A DNA stretch of 6,436 bases from an uncultured Alphaproteobacteria bacterium (GCA_900540425.1 UQFU01000087.1:1-6436), one strand, 5' to 3'. Counted from the first letter of the stretch, positions 1-6,286 are shown. The notes: generated from the letters alone by a model not told the origin. Numbers and translations are program-made.

Positions 1-24
1 GCTGCCCGTCTCCCGACGGCCAGC
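1..24 (-). terminator. GC-rich hairpin, possible terminator cut by the window edge
   Basis: Positions 1-10 and 15-24 are inverted repeats that pair over 10 positions with a single mismatch. The loop is a GNRA-like tetraloop (GGGA) when read on the minus strand. The hairpin lies 29 bases past the stop of the small gene at 54-500, which is where a terminator for that gene would sit. The U-tract that would prove it lies outside the window, so the function is inferred; only the fold is seen. Confidence 0.4.
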
Positions 25-53
25 CTTGAAAGATAACTGGAAATTTAAAAAAA

Positions 54-500
54 TTATCTCTCGCAAACCTCCAAAATCGGAGATTTTTTCAAACCGATGG
101 CATATTTCGGTTCCGGCACAAACACCTTTCGATGCAGGGAATCACACTCCTGCAACATGTAGGAACGCCCATCGGCATACCGAAAAACCGTCCCCGCCTC
201 GGCCTGTTTGAATACCCCTTCCGACGGACAGAAAACTTTATTTCCGTTCAAAGTCAAATAAAGAGTTTCACTTTCTTTCTCTGTCCCCAAAGCCTTTTCC
301 CAAGCCTTCTTAGAAATTCTGATTTGCCAAACCGGAATCAGACAATTCTTCACTTCTCCGTCAGACAGGGAAACCGAAAAAACCAACTGCCCCGGCCAAA
401 CGTCTGCATAAGAAACCCCTACCTTGCGATACTCGCTAAGTGCTTCCCGTTCGGATAATGCTTTCAAAACCTGATACGCGGATAAAACTAAATCGTTCAT
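54..500 (-). CDS. Hypothetical protein, 148 aa, member of a local family of three
   Basis: I do not recognise this protein. It is a soluble 148-residue product with no signal peptide or membrane segment. An N-terminal helical stretch (about 1-25) is followed by alternating, apparently beta-rich sequence. The segment at 52-61 (NCLIPVWQIR) resembles the Cys/Pro-x-Trp segments of the two small genes to its right (VPCWEFRL and LACWKLEM). Relative to them it has about 13 extra residues after this tryptophan, rich in Lys and Glu, before a short strand at 80-85 (LYLTLN). The start is an ATG at 498-500 behind an AU-rich leader with no Shine-Dalgarno sequence. It has its own promoter (552-579) and is separated from the gene to its right by a terminator, so it is probably a single-gene transcript. 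Coding status is supported by uninterrupted length, promoter and terminator placement and family resemblance; function is unknown. Confidence 0.75.
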   Translation of the reverse strand: MNDLVLSAYQVLKALSEREALSEYRKVGVSYADVWPGQLVFSVSLSDGEVKNCLIPVWQIRISKKAWEKALGTEKESETLYLTLNGNKVFCPSEGVFKQAEAGTVFRYADGRSYMLQECDSLHRKVFVPEPKYAIGLKKSPILEVCER

Positions 501-551
501 AACACAAATAATTTAAAATTAATAAAAACAAATATAACAAATTATGTTTGT

Positions 552-579
552 ACTATAACAGATTAAAATCAGCTTTCAA
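552..579 (-). promoter_or_regulatory. Promoter of the 148-aa hypothetical gene
   Basis: On the minus strand a -35 box TTGAAA (574-579) is followed after 16 bases by a -10 box TATAGT (552-557), both close to the sigma-70 consensus. Transcription would begin near position 545 and give a leader of roughly 45 bases, very rich in A and U. The site lies between the terminator at 597-641 and the gene, which fits an independently transcribed gene. Confidence 0.6.
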
Positions 580-596
580 GCCGCAAAAACATTCAT

Positions 597-641
597 AAAA
601 ACACAAAAAGTTGCCGATTGTTTCAATCAGACAACTTTTTG
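597..641 (-). terminator. Rho-independent terminator of the two-gene unit 656-1461
   Basis: Positions 604-613 pair with 632-641 (10 bp), and 616-620 pair with 624-628 (5 bp) around a three-base loop. On the minus strand the intervening bases can also form C-G and U-G pairs with one bulged U, whereas on the plus strand they cannot, so the fold favours the minus-strand transcript. The stem is followed by a U-rich tail (UGUUUUUA, 596-603). It starts about 15 bases after the stop codon of the gene at 656-1042. Confidence 0.8.
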
Positions 642-655
642 CAAGCCAATGCCGG

Positions 656-1042
656 TCACAAGTCCCGGGGAATAATGACCTTAAGATAACGAACTGATTT
701 TAAATATTTTCTCTCAAAACGGAATCTCCGTTCAACCGGAGAAAAATACGTCATGGAAACAATCGTATCGTTACCCAAAATAAGCCCCTCGCTCGGGTCT
801 AATCCAATGCAGGAACAATGTCGGGGCCGCTCAAGAATTTCTCCGGTATCCATCCGCAAAAAAACGCTTTTGTGATGCATCTCCAGCTTCCAGCAGGCCA
901 AACGCATTTCGGTATAAGTCTTCCGAAAAACCACACGTTCCAACTTAACCGGAAACACCTCTTCCGGTACGGCATCATAACCGGATTGAGAAAACAGCTT
1001 TGCCGCCTTCTCATTGTCCAAAATCAAAAATTCAGCACTCAT
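656..1042 (-). CDS. Hypothetical protein, 128 aa, PepSY-like arrangement suspected
   Basis: Unrecognised 128-residue protein, probably cytoplasmic: no signal peptide or membrane helix is visible. A short N-terminal helix (about 9-20, NEKAAKLFSQSG) precedes beta-rich sequence. The most distinctive stretch is ACWKLEM at 49-55 followed by FLRMDTGEILERP at 61-73. The neighbouring 129-residue protein has the same pattern with identical 11-residue spacing between the Trp and the Leu-Arg-Met-Asp, so the two are very probably diverged paralogues. The helix, strand with Trp, and Asp-x-Gly-Glu-Ile-Leu turn recall PepSY-type small domains, but this is a resemblance, not an assignment. The ATG start lies 29 bases after the stop of the upstream gene, behind an AU-rich spacer without a Shine-Dalgarno sequence. 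The C-terminal 25 residues are basic. It is the second gene of a two-gene unit ended by the hairpin at 604-641. Confidence 0.75.
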   Translation of the reverse strand: MSAEFLILDNEKAAKLFSQSGYDAVPEEVFPVKLERVVFRKTYTEMRLACWKLEMHHKSVFLRMDTGEILERPRHCSCIGLDPSEGLILGNDTIVSMTYFSPVERRFRFERKYLKSVRYLKVIIPRDL

Positions 1043-1071
1043 AAATAAAAAAAATTTTAAATATTATCAAA

Positions 1072-1461
1072 CTAAACCCGGCTGACAGGGGCAACAATTT
1101 CTTCCCACAATGCCTCTCCCACCAAAGACGGGTCATCAACATCACGCCAAAGGTATTTTCCATTCTCCAGCCTTAAAAATTTAAACCGGATGCTGTCATA
1201 CAGCCGTACTCCCTGCAACGGGCGGATCGGTGTCAGTTTATCCGGACGAAACTCAAAAAGCTCGGCCTGATCCATTCGGAGATATTTCTTTGTCCCCATA
1301 AGGCGAAATTCCCAACAGGGGACGCACCAATGATTAACTCCCGGAGCAAAAGTCCGTTTCAAATAATAGGGCTTAAACGAAGAAACTTCAACAATGTCCA
1401 AACCGATTGACTTAAGAAATGCCATAGCGTCTTCAATCGTCCATGCTGTCTTTTTGTTCAT
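1072..1461 (-). CDS. Hypothetical protein, 129 aa, paralogue of the adjacent 128-aa protein
   Basis: Unrecognised 129-residue protein without signal peptide or membrane segment. A predicted helix (about 8-20, TIEDAMAFLKSIG) is followed by strands. VPCWEFRL (47-54) and YLRMDQAELFEFRP (60-73) line up with ACWKLEM and FLRMDTGEILERP of the next gene, with the Trp to Leu-Arg-Met-Asp spacing preserved at 11 residues. Elsewhere identity is low, so the duplication must be old or the family fast evolving. It is the first gene of a probable two-gene transcript: a promoter with a TTGACA -35 box lies about 50-80 bases upstream. The start ATG follows an AU-only leader with no Shine-Dalgarno sequence, and part of that leader resembles the leader of the gene at 54-500. 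Function is unknown. A role as an immunity or other fast-evolving accessory protein is conceivable, but nothing in the sequence shows it. Confidence 0.75.
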   Translation of the reverse strand: MNKKTAWTIEDAMAFLKSIGLDIVEVSSFKPYYLKRTFAPGVNHWCVPCWEFRLMGTKKYLRMDQAELFEFRPDKLTPIRPLQGVRLYDSIRFKFLRLENGKYLWRDVDDPSLVGEALWEEIVAPVSRV

Positions 1462-1513
1462 AAAAAATAATTAAATTAATGATGTTATAAAAAATAAATA
1501 AAAAACGGCCTTT

Positions 1514-1541
1514 AAAATATCGCGCTGTTATTGAATGTCAA
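1514..1541 (-). promoter_or_regulatory. Promoter of the two-gene hypothetical unit
   Basis: On the minus strand a perfect -35 box TTGACA (1536-1541) is followed after 16 bases by TATTTT (1514-1519), which matches the -10 consensus at four of six positions. The predicted start near 1507 gives a leader of about 45 bases to the ATG at 1461. The placement just downstream of the long inverted repeat suggests that the two small genes are not simply read through from the lpx cluster. Confidence 0.6.
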
Positions 1542-1618
1542 GATTATTTTTTCAATCAAATAACCACGAAACTAGAAAAAAATATAGAAATACGAGGTTT
1601 TGTAAAAATTCGGATAGT

Positions 1619-1715
1619 GCGGCAAGTAATAAGATTTAAGGGGAAATTTTTTTGAGCGTAGATAGACCTACGTGACTAAAAAATTTTCCCCGATAAATCT
1701 GTATTAATTGCCCGC
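1619..1715. repeat. Long imperfect inverted repeat, arms of about 45 bases
   Basis: Left arm 1619-1661 and right arm 1668-1715 pair in register with small bulges. Blocks from inside outward are 1657-1661/1668-1672 (5 bp), 1648-1653/1678-1683 (6 bp), 1640-1646/1685-1691 (7 bp, GGGGAAA), 1632-1638/1694-1700 (7 bp), 1627-1631/1702-1706 (5 bp), and 1621-1625/1708-1712 (5 bp, GGCAA with TTGCC). The loop is six bases. The right end touches the stop codon of the leuA-like gene. There is no immediate U-tract after the stem on either strand, so it is not a textbook terminator. It could end the lpx transcript, be an RNase III site, or be a dispersed palindromic or MITE-like element. Confidence 0.75.
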
Positions 1716-3220
1716 TAGACGAGTTTTTTTAAGTTGAGGACGCGCTCCGTAGCCTTAATCGCTGCCTTTACCTGGTCGGAAGAAACGGCATGAGTCACTA
1801 AACCGTTGTCCCATTTGATAACCGCTTCAACCAGCGAATTGGAATTGCCGCCGGGAGGAATGGTAATTTCAAAATCGACCAGTTTGGGTATTTCCAAATC
1901 CATCTGCGGCGACAATTTGCGCAACGCGCACATAAATGCATCATAACCGCCGCTGCCTTGCGAAGTTTCCTCATACAGCTTTCCGTTATATTCAACCTGG
2001 ATATTGGCACAGGGTTTCATTTGCATTGTTGTCGTTACCACACAGTTTTTAACCCGGAAATTTTTATAACGCTGTCCGCCCAGCATATCCGAAACCAAAA
2101 ACGGCAAATCTTCTACCGTCACGTTTTTCTTCAAATCTCCCAGTTCCACAATCTTTTGTAACAGCTTTTCTTTTTGGTCGTCATTCAGATTAATCCCAAG
2201 CTTCTCCAGATTCATCTCCAGGCTGGCTTTGCCCGACAATTTTCCCAGTGCATAACTGCGGTTGCGGTCAAAACGGTCGGGCGTCAGCCGGCTGACATAT
2301 AAATTGCCCTTTTTGTCGCCGTCGGCATGAATTCCCGCCGTCTGGGTAAAAACATCTCCGCCCAATATCGGCATATTGGCGGCAATGCGCTTACCGCTGA
2401 AAGTCTCAACCAAAATACTGATGTCTTTTAGCTTCTTTTCATTAATGCCGCAGTCAAAACCGGTATGATCCTTAATCGCCGCCGCCACCTGCGCCAAATC
2501 GGCATTCCCCGTACGCTCGCCCAAACCGTTGACCGTAACGTGTACCCCGCTGATCCCGGCCCGAACCGCCGCCAGCGTATTGGCCGCAGCCATTCCGTAA
2601 TCGTTGTGGGCATGGAATTCAAAACGCAATTCCGGAAAACGTTTTACCGTTTCGGAAATATACGCCTCTGTCTCAAAAGGATTCAAAACCCCCAGGGTAT
2701 CCGGCAGCAAAATGCGCTCAAACCCAAATCCGGCGTAAGCCTCAAGCATTTTCCACACATAATCCGGACTGTTCCTGACGCCGTTGGACCAGTCTTCCAG
2801 ATAGACGTTGCAGCCAAATCCCTTTTCATGGGCATAGTCAACCGTCCGGCGCACATCCTGCAAATGCTGCTCCAAGCTTTTTTTCAGCTGCAATTCGCAA
2901 TGCTTTTGCGATCCTTTGGTCAAAAGGTTAATCCGCCGGCAACCGGTCGGCAACAGCCAATCGACTGATTTGCAATAATCGGTAAAGCTCAAAACTTCAA
3001 TCTGTTTTTCAAACCCCGAAGCCGATGCCCAATCCATAATCATCGCCAGGGCTTTCTGCTCCTCCGGGCTGACCCGCGCCGAAGCAACCTCGCAGCGCGA
3101 AACCCCGACATCGGCCAGCAGCCGTTTGACAATAACCAGCTTTTCCTCACGCTTAAAAGAAACCGCCTTGGTCTGTTCACCGTCACGCACGGTGGTATCC
3201 ATAATTTCAATTTTTTTCAT
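1715..3220 (-). CDS. 2-isopropylmalate synthase family protein (leuA-like)
   Basis: A 501-residue enzyme of the 2-isopropylmalate/homocitrate/citramalate synthase family, which condenses an acyl-CoA with a 2-oxoacid, normally in the cytoplasm at the entry to leucine or isoleucine synthesis. Residues 1 to about 270 form the HMGL-type TIM barrel: DTTVRDGEQ at 8-16 (Arg12, Asp13), HAHND at 203-207 supplying metal-binding histidines, and GLGERTGNADL at 232-242. AGIHADG (295-301) lies in the linker region. Residues from about 385 to 501 form a LeuA-type C-terminal regulatory domain with GSGGYDAF at 422-429. The protein is full length. The ATG at 3218-3220 is chosen because the family motif starts eight residues in; it follows the lpxB stop with one base between. 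From memory it resembles the LeuA-type proteins of Bacteroidota more than standard proteobacterial LeuA. Substrate (2-oxoisovalerate, pyruvate or another oxoacid) cannot be fixed from sequence, so no symbol is given. Its 3' end abuts the long inverted repeat. Confidence 0.93.
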   Translation of the reverse strand: MKKIEIMDTTVRDGEQTKAVSFKREEKLVIVKRLLADVGVSRCEVASARVSPEEQKALAMIMDWASASGFEKQIEVLSFTDYCKSVDWLLPTGCRRINLLTKGSQKHCELQLKKSLEQHLQDVRRTVDYAHEKGFGCNVYLEDWSNGVRNSPDYVWKMLEAYAGFGFERILLPDTLGVLNPFETEAYISETVKRFPELRFEFHAHNDYGMAAANTLAAVRAGISGVHVTVNGLGERTGNADLAQVAAAIKDHTGFDCGINEKKLKDISILVETFSGKRIAANMPILGGDVFTQTAGIHADGDKKGNLYVSRLTPDRFDRNRSYALGKLSGKASLEMNLEKLGINLNDDQKEKLLQKIVELGDLKKNVTVEDLPFLVSDMLGGQRYKNFRVKNCVVTTTMQMKPCANIQVEYNGKLYEETSQGSGGYDAFMCALRKLSPQMDLEIPKLVDFEITIPPGGNSNSLVEAVIKWDNGLVTHAVSSDQVKAAIKATERVLNLKKLV

Positions 3221-3221
3221 C

Positions 3222-4376
3222 TTAGTTCTTTTCCGCCGTTTCCAAAATAATCCGGGCGGCGTTTTCGCTCGGCGTCTGCCGGCCGAAACCCAAAACCTCC
3301 CGTACTTTCTTAAAACCTTCCATCTGCCGTTCATACAAATCTCCGTGCCGCAGCAGCTGCTCCGCATAAGTGCGGATATTGACCGCAACACAGCGCTCTT
3401 GCAACAGTTCGGGAATAATTTCCCGACCCAGCAGAATATTTGAAAGATTGACAAACTCAATTTTCAAAAAACGTTTGGCCAGCCACGCCGACAGCGCCGA
3501 AACCTTATAGCCGATAAGATGCGGCACGTCCAAAATCGCCAACTCCAAAGCTACCGTTCCCGAAGCCGCAATCGCCGCCGCAGAGGCTTTAAAAGCGTTA
3601 TAACGGTCTGTTTCCGTTTCGGTAACAATCAATGGCAGGCGGCTTTCGGCAACTGCTTTTTTCACGGTTTCGGCTACCGTTTTGACCGTTGGCATCACAA
3701 AGTAATACTCCGGATGTTCCTGATGGATTTTCTCTGCCGCCTCCAAGAACACCGGCAGCAGTTTGCACACCTCGTTCTTGCGTGAACCTGGCAATACCGC
3801 CATAATCTTTCGCTCTTCGGGAATATTGAACTTCTCGTAAAAAGCCTTGGCATCGGCATGCACCGCCTCGCTCTCAATCACCGGATGACCAATAAAATCC
3901 GTCGGCAAATGATAAGGGGTAAAATACTTCGGCTCATACGGAAACAAGGTCAGCAGCCGGTCAATATATTTATACATCGTCCGCGCCCGTTTTTTCTTCC
4001 AGGCCCAAACCTGCGGCGCCACATAATGAATTTGCGGAACTCCGGTTTTCTTTTTGCGCAGGGCTTTATGAATGCGCGCCGAAAAACTCCAGCTGTCAAT
4101 CGTTACCACCACATCGGGCCGTACCCGGATAATATCCTCAACCACATTGCGGATATGGCGCAAAATCTTCGGAATACTCGGAATAACCTCCAACAATCCC
4201 ATCACCGCCAAATCAGAAATGTCAAACAGCGGCTTCAGCCCTTCCCGTTCCATGGTATCGCCGCCGACGCCGAAAAATTCGACTTCGCCGCCGGTCTGTT
4301 TTTTCAACGCCCGCATCAGGCGTGATCCCAGCAAATCTCCGGACGGTTCCCCGGCAATCAAATATATCTTCTTCAC
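3222..4376 (-). CDS. lpxB: Lipid-A-disaccharide synthase LpxB
   Basis: LpxB, a peripheral inner-membrane GT-B glycosyltransferase of family GT19, joins UDP-2,3-diacylglucosamine and lipid X into the beta-1,6-linked lipid A disaccharide and releases UDP. The 384-residue length is normal for the family. Visible family motifs are AGEPSGD (8-14), GVGG (36-39), an Asp94-containing segment IDSWSF where other LpxB proteins have IDAPDF, YVAPQVWAW (118-126), FPYEP (145-149), GHP (163-165), LPGSRKNE (195-202, part of the donor-binding half), ASGT.ALE (271-278) and PELLQ (322-326). The start is a GTG at 4374-4376. It overlaps the lpxI stop as GTGA, with a GGAG seven bases upstream, so translation is probably coupled to lpxI. 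The stop is one base before the leuA-like ATG. I see no truncation or missing core motif. Confidence 0.97.
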   Translation of the reverse strand: MKKIYLIAGEPSGDLLGSRLMRALKKQTGGEVEFFGVGGDTMEREGLKPLFDISDLAVMGLLEVIPSIPKILRHIRNVVEDIIRVRPDVVVTIDSWSFSARIHKALRKKKTGVPQIHYVAPQVWAWKKKRARTMYKYIDRLLTLFPYEPKYFTPYHLPTDFIGHPVIESEAVHADAKAFYEKFNIPEERKIMAVLPGSRKNEVCKLLPVFLEAAEKIHQEHPEYYFVMPTVKTVAETVKKAVAESRLPLIVTETETDRYNAFKASAAAIAASGTVALELAILDVPHLIGYKVSALSAWLAKRFLKIEFVNLSNILLGREIIPELLQERCVAVNIRTYAEQLLRHGDLYERQMEGFKKVREVLGFGRQTPSENAARIILETAEKN

Positions 4377-5224
4377 TTTTTTTCTCCGTCCGCCCGCAGA
4401 TAATCGGCCGGGTTAATTCCGATAACAAACAACCCCAGCCTGTCGGCAAGCTTTACCGCCTCTTCCTCGTCAACAATCAACCCGTTTCCGGTATGCAGCG
4501 CCACGCCGCGCAAACCAGCCTCGTGAGCCCGCTCAATCGTCCGTGGACCAAAGGTAGGCAAATCTACCCGCATGTCCTGTTGGGGTTTGCGCAGCTTCAC
4601 CAAAACACCCCCGGCACCTTTCCGCCGATATTCTCCGCAACGGCGGATAAGCTCGTCCGTTCCCTCTATGCCTTCAACGCCGAGCACCAAACCCTGCTGA
4701 ACAACGACCGCCTGTCCGACATCAAGACCGCCCAATGCCCAGGCAACATCAACCCCGCGCGAAATGTCGGCCAACGCCTGCTTATCAGGCTTAACCCGCC
4801 CCAGAATGCCGTCTTTCACCAACAGATCAGACATTACTTCATGAATTCCGCGCACAGTCATTCCTTCGGCTTCAATCTCTCGGACCAACGCCCGCAAAAT
4901 GCCGTCATCGCCCAGAGCTTTGGCACCGACTTTGGCAAAGAACGCGGCCGTACGCAAATCCGGTACCAAATCGGAAAAGGTCGGGCGGCGGATTGTTCCA
5001 ATCATCACCACCTCCTGCACCTTTTCTTCGGCAAATTTCTTAAACCCGCTGCCGGCCTGTCCGATACGTATCCACTGATGCGGAATGTCCGGCGTCAGAA
5101 AATCTTTTGCGGCATTGCCCTCAATCGCCAGCACAAAAAATTCCCGGCCGGTCTCCCGGCAATGCTGCACCAACATTTTGGGAATACTTCCGCCGCCGGC
5201 AATAATTCCTAATTTCTTCTGCAT
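4373..5224 (-). CDS. lpxI: UDP-2,3-diacylglucosamine diphosphatase LpxI
   Basis: LpxI hydrolyses UDP-2,3-diacylglucosamine to lipid X and UMP, the step done by LpxH in Enterobacteria. The LpxI family is structurally unrelated to LpxH and is characteristic of Alphaproteobacteria and some other phyla. The 283 residues are typical. An N-terminal domain starts with LGIIAGGGSIP (5-15, Rossmann-like glycine-rich loop). The C-terminal catalytic domain carries GDDGIL (105-110), VGQAVVVQQG (169-178), EGIEGTDELI (184-193) and KPQQDMRVDLPTFG (213-226). In the last motif the acidic residues D217 and D221 are the likely counterparts of the essential Asp known in Caulobacter LpxI. The ATG at 5222-5224 has AAAGGA six bases upstream. 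It lies between lpxA and lpxB, follows a 95-base gap with a strong hairpin, and overlaps lpxB by four bases. No anomaly is seen in the protein. Confidence 0.96.
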   Translation of the reverse strand: MQKKLGIIAGGGSIPKMLVQHCRETGREFFVLAIEGNAAKDFLTPDIPHQWIRIGQAGSGFKKFAEEKVQEVVMIGTIRRPTFSDLVPDLRTAAFFAKVGAKALGDDGILRALVREIEAEGMTVRGIHEVMSDLLVKDGILGRVKPDKQALADISRGVDVAWALGGLDVGQAVVVQQGLVLGVEGIEGTDELIRRCGEYRRKGAGGVLVKLRKPQQDMRVDLPTFGPRTIERAHEAGLRGVALHTGNGLIVDEEEAVKLADRLGLFVIGINPADYLRADGEKK

Positions 5225-5242
5225 TTTGGTCCTTTAAAATCT

Positions 5243-5292
5243 AAAAAAAGAAAGAATAATTTTTATATTTACCATATAAAAACTATTCTTTC
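5243..5292 (-). terminator. AU-rich terminator-like hairpin between lpxA and lpxI
   Basis: Positions 5250-5268 and 5274-5292 form a 19-bp stem with a five-base loop. The single non-Watson-Crick position is A/C on the plus strand but a G-U wobble in the minus-strand transcript, so the fold is complete in the lpx mRNA. Seven U residues (5243-5249) follow the stem directly in that transcript, as in a Rho-independent terminator, yet the stem is mostly A-U and lpxI begins only 19 bases later. It may be a leaky terminator or attenuator, or an RNA processing or stability site that sets lpxA apart from lpxI-lpxB. Confidence 0.65.
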
Positions 5293-5319
5293 ACTAAAAA
5301 ATTTAAGCAGTCTGAAAAA

Positions 5320-6156
5320 TTAATCCAATGTCGCCTTCATAGCCTTGCGCCGCCCTTTTTCGGACAAATCGATAAACTCAATCATCTCCATAACCATCGG
5401 ATTGTCTTTGTATTTTTCATGAGCCTTTTCCAAACGAACGGCAAAAGTATCTTCACTGCTCTTAAAAATATACATATAGGCTTTGGAAATCGCTTTCACC
5501 ACGTCTGGAGCAAAGCCGCTGCGCTTCAAGCCAATCAAGTTCAAGCCGCGCAAATTCCCGCGGTCGCCGGTTACAATACCGAACGGAATAACATCGCGGT
5601 CAACCCCGGTCATGCCGCCAATCATCGCCTTGCGCCCAATCCGGCAGAACTGGTGAACGGCGCAGTTGCCGCCCAAAATCGCCCCGTCGCCAATCCGGAC
5701 ATGGCCGGCAATCACCGCATTATTAGTCATAATCACATTATTGCCGACCACACAGTCATGCGCCACATGGGAATTGACCATAAACATTCCGTCATCTCCG
5801 ACATAAGTTACCAGATTTTCAACCGGTGTTCCGTCACCAATCGGGTTTTGCCCTTTCGGAGTTCCGGCATTCATGGTTACATTTTCGCGGATAACGTTAC
5901 GCTTGCCGATAACCAAACGGGCATCGGGCTGAAACTCATTGCCGTGATCCTGCGGCCCGCCCCCCAAAACGGCTCCCGGAAAAACAATCGTCCCCTCGCC
6001 GATGGTCGTATCGCCCAAAATGGTAACATGGCCGATGAGCTGAACATCCGCACCGATTTTGGCTTTTGAACTGACAAAACAAAACGGCCCGATTTTGGCA
6101 GTATCGGCAATCTGAGCGCCGTCTTCAACAACAGCTGAAGGATGAATATTAGACAT
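5320..6156 (-). CDS. lpxA: UDP-N-acetylglucosamine O-acyltransferase LpxA
   Basis: LpxA catalyses the first step of lipid A synthesis in the cytoplasm, transferring an R-3-hydroxyacyl chain from acyl carrier protein to the 3-OH of UDP-GlcNAc. The 278-residue chain shows hexapeptide repeats of a left-handed beta helix through about residue 200, including KIGPFC (21-26) and PGAVLGGGPQD (60-70). The catalytic histidine is H133 in NSHVAHDC (128-135), and H152 and H168 (VHQFC) match the other conserved histidines. A helical C-terminal domain begins after GLNLIGLKRSGF (204-215). The residue matching the chain-length ruler Gly173 of E. coli LpxA is Gly181 (IGGM), which suggests a long acyl chain rather than the C10 type. 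A loop at about 99-118 is some 11 residues longer than in E. coli. The ATG has AAAGGA eight bases upstream (6165-6170). fabZ and lpxD, frequent upstream partners, are absent here. Confidence 0.97.
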   Translation of the reverse strand: MSNIHPSAVVEDGAQIADTAKIGPFCFVSSKAKIGADVQLIGHVTILGDTTIGEGTIVFPGAVLGGGPQDHGNEFQPDARLVIGKRNVIRENVTMNAGTPKGQNPIGDGTPVENLVTYVGDDGMFMVNSHVAHDCVVGNNVIMTNNAVIAGHVRIGDGAILGGNCAVHQFCRIGRKAMIGGMTGVDRDVIPFGIVTGDRGNLRGLNLIGLKRSGFAPDVVKAISKAYMYIFKSSEDTFAVRLEKAHEKYKDNPMVMEMIEFIDLSEKGRRKAMKATLD

Positions 6157-6243
6157 ATCGTTTTTCCTTTTAACAAATAAAGTTCGTATTGTTGGAAATT
6201 TATCATCGGCGCCTCCAAATGTAAAAACAACAAATCTTACAAT

Positions 6244-6272
6244 TTATTACGATAACAATTCCAACAAAACAA
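6244..6272 (-). promoter_or_regulatory. Candidate promoter for lpxA
   Basis: On the minus strand TTGTTT (6267-6272) and TAATAA (6244-6249) are separated by 17 bases, a fair sigma-70 match in an AT-rich setting. Transcription would start near 6237, giving a leader of about 80 bases before lpxA. The nearest sequence further upstream holds no minus-strand gene, so lpxA probably starts the transcript. Other AT-rich hexamer pairs nearby could serve instead. Confidence 0.4.
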
Positions 6273-6286
6273 ACCCCAAAAATTCC

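Noticed and set aside
31..59. AGATAA/TTATCT hairpin around the stop of the 148-aa gene
   Set aside because: Only six A-U rich pairs around a loop of 17 bases; too weak to call a terminator beside the stronger hairpin at 1-24.
1462..1714. Possible small gene between the leuA-like gene and the 129-aa gene
   Set aside because: The stretch is A/T-rich, contains the inverted repeat and a promoter, and shows no open frame with a plausible start.
3221..3460. 80-codon N-terminal extension of the leuA-like gene
   Set aside because: It lies wholly inside lpxB in another frame, and the family's DTTVRDGEQ motif normally sits within the first 10-20 residues, so the ATG at 3218-3220 is the real start.
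4322..5212. Open frame of 296 codons on the plus strand opposite lpxI
   Set aside because: lpxI on the minus strand carries the full set of family motifs. The opposite frame has a low-complexity, Asn/Gln/His/Arg-rich composition typical of a shadow, and no family resemblance.
5419..6069. Open frame of 216 codons on the plus strand opposite lpxA
   Set aside because: Mirror of the hexapeptide-repeat codons of lpxA, giving an Asn/Ala/His-rich product without recognisable motifs or a ribosome binding site.
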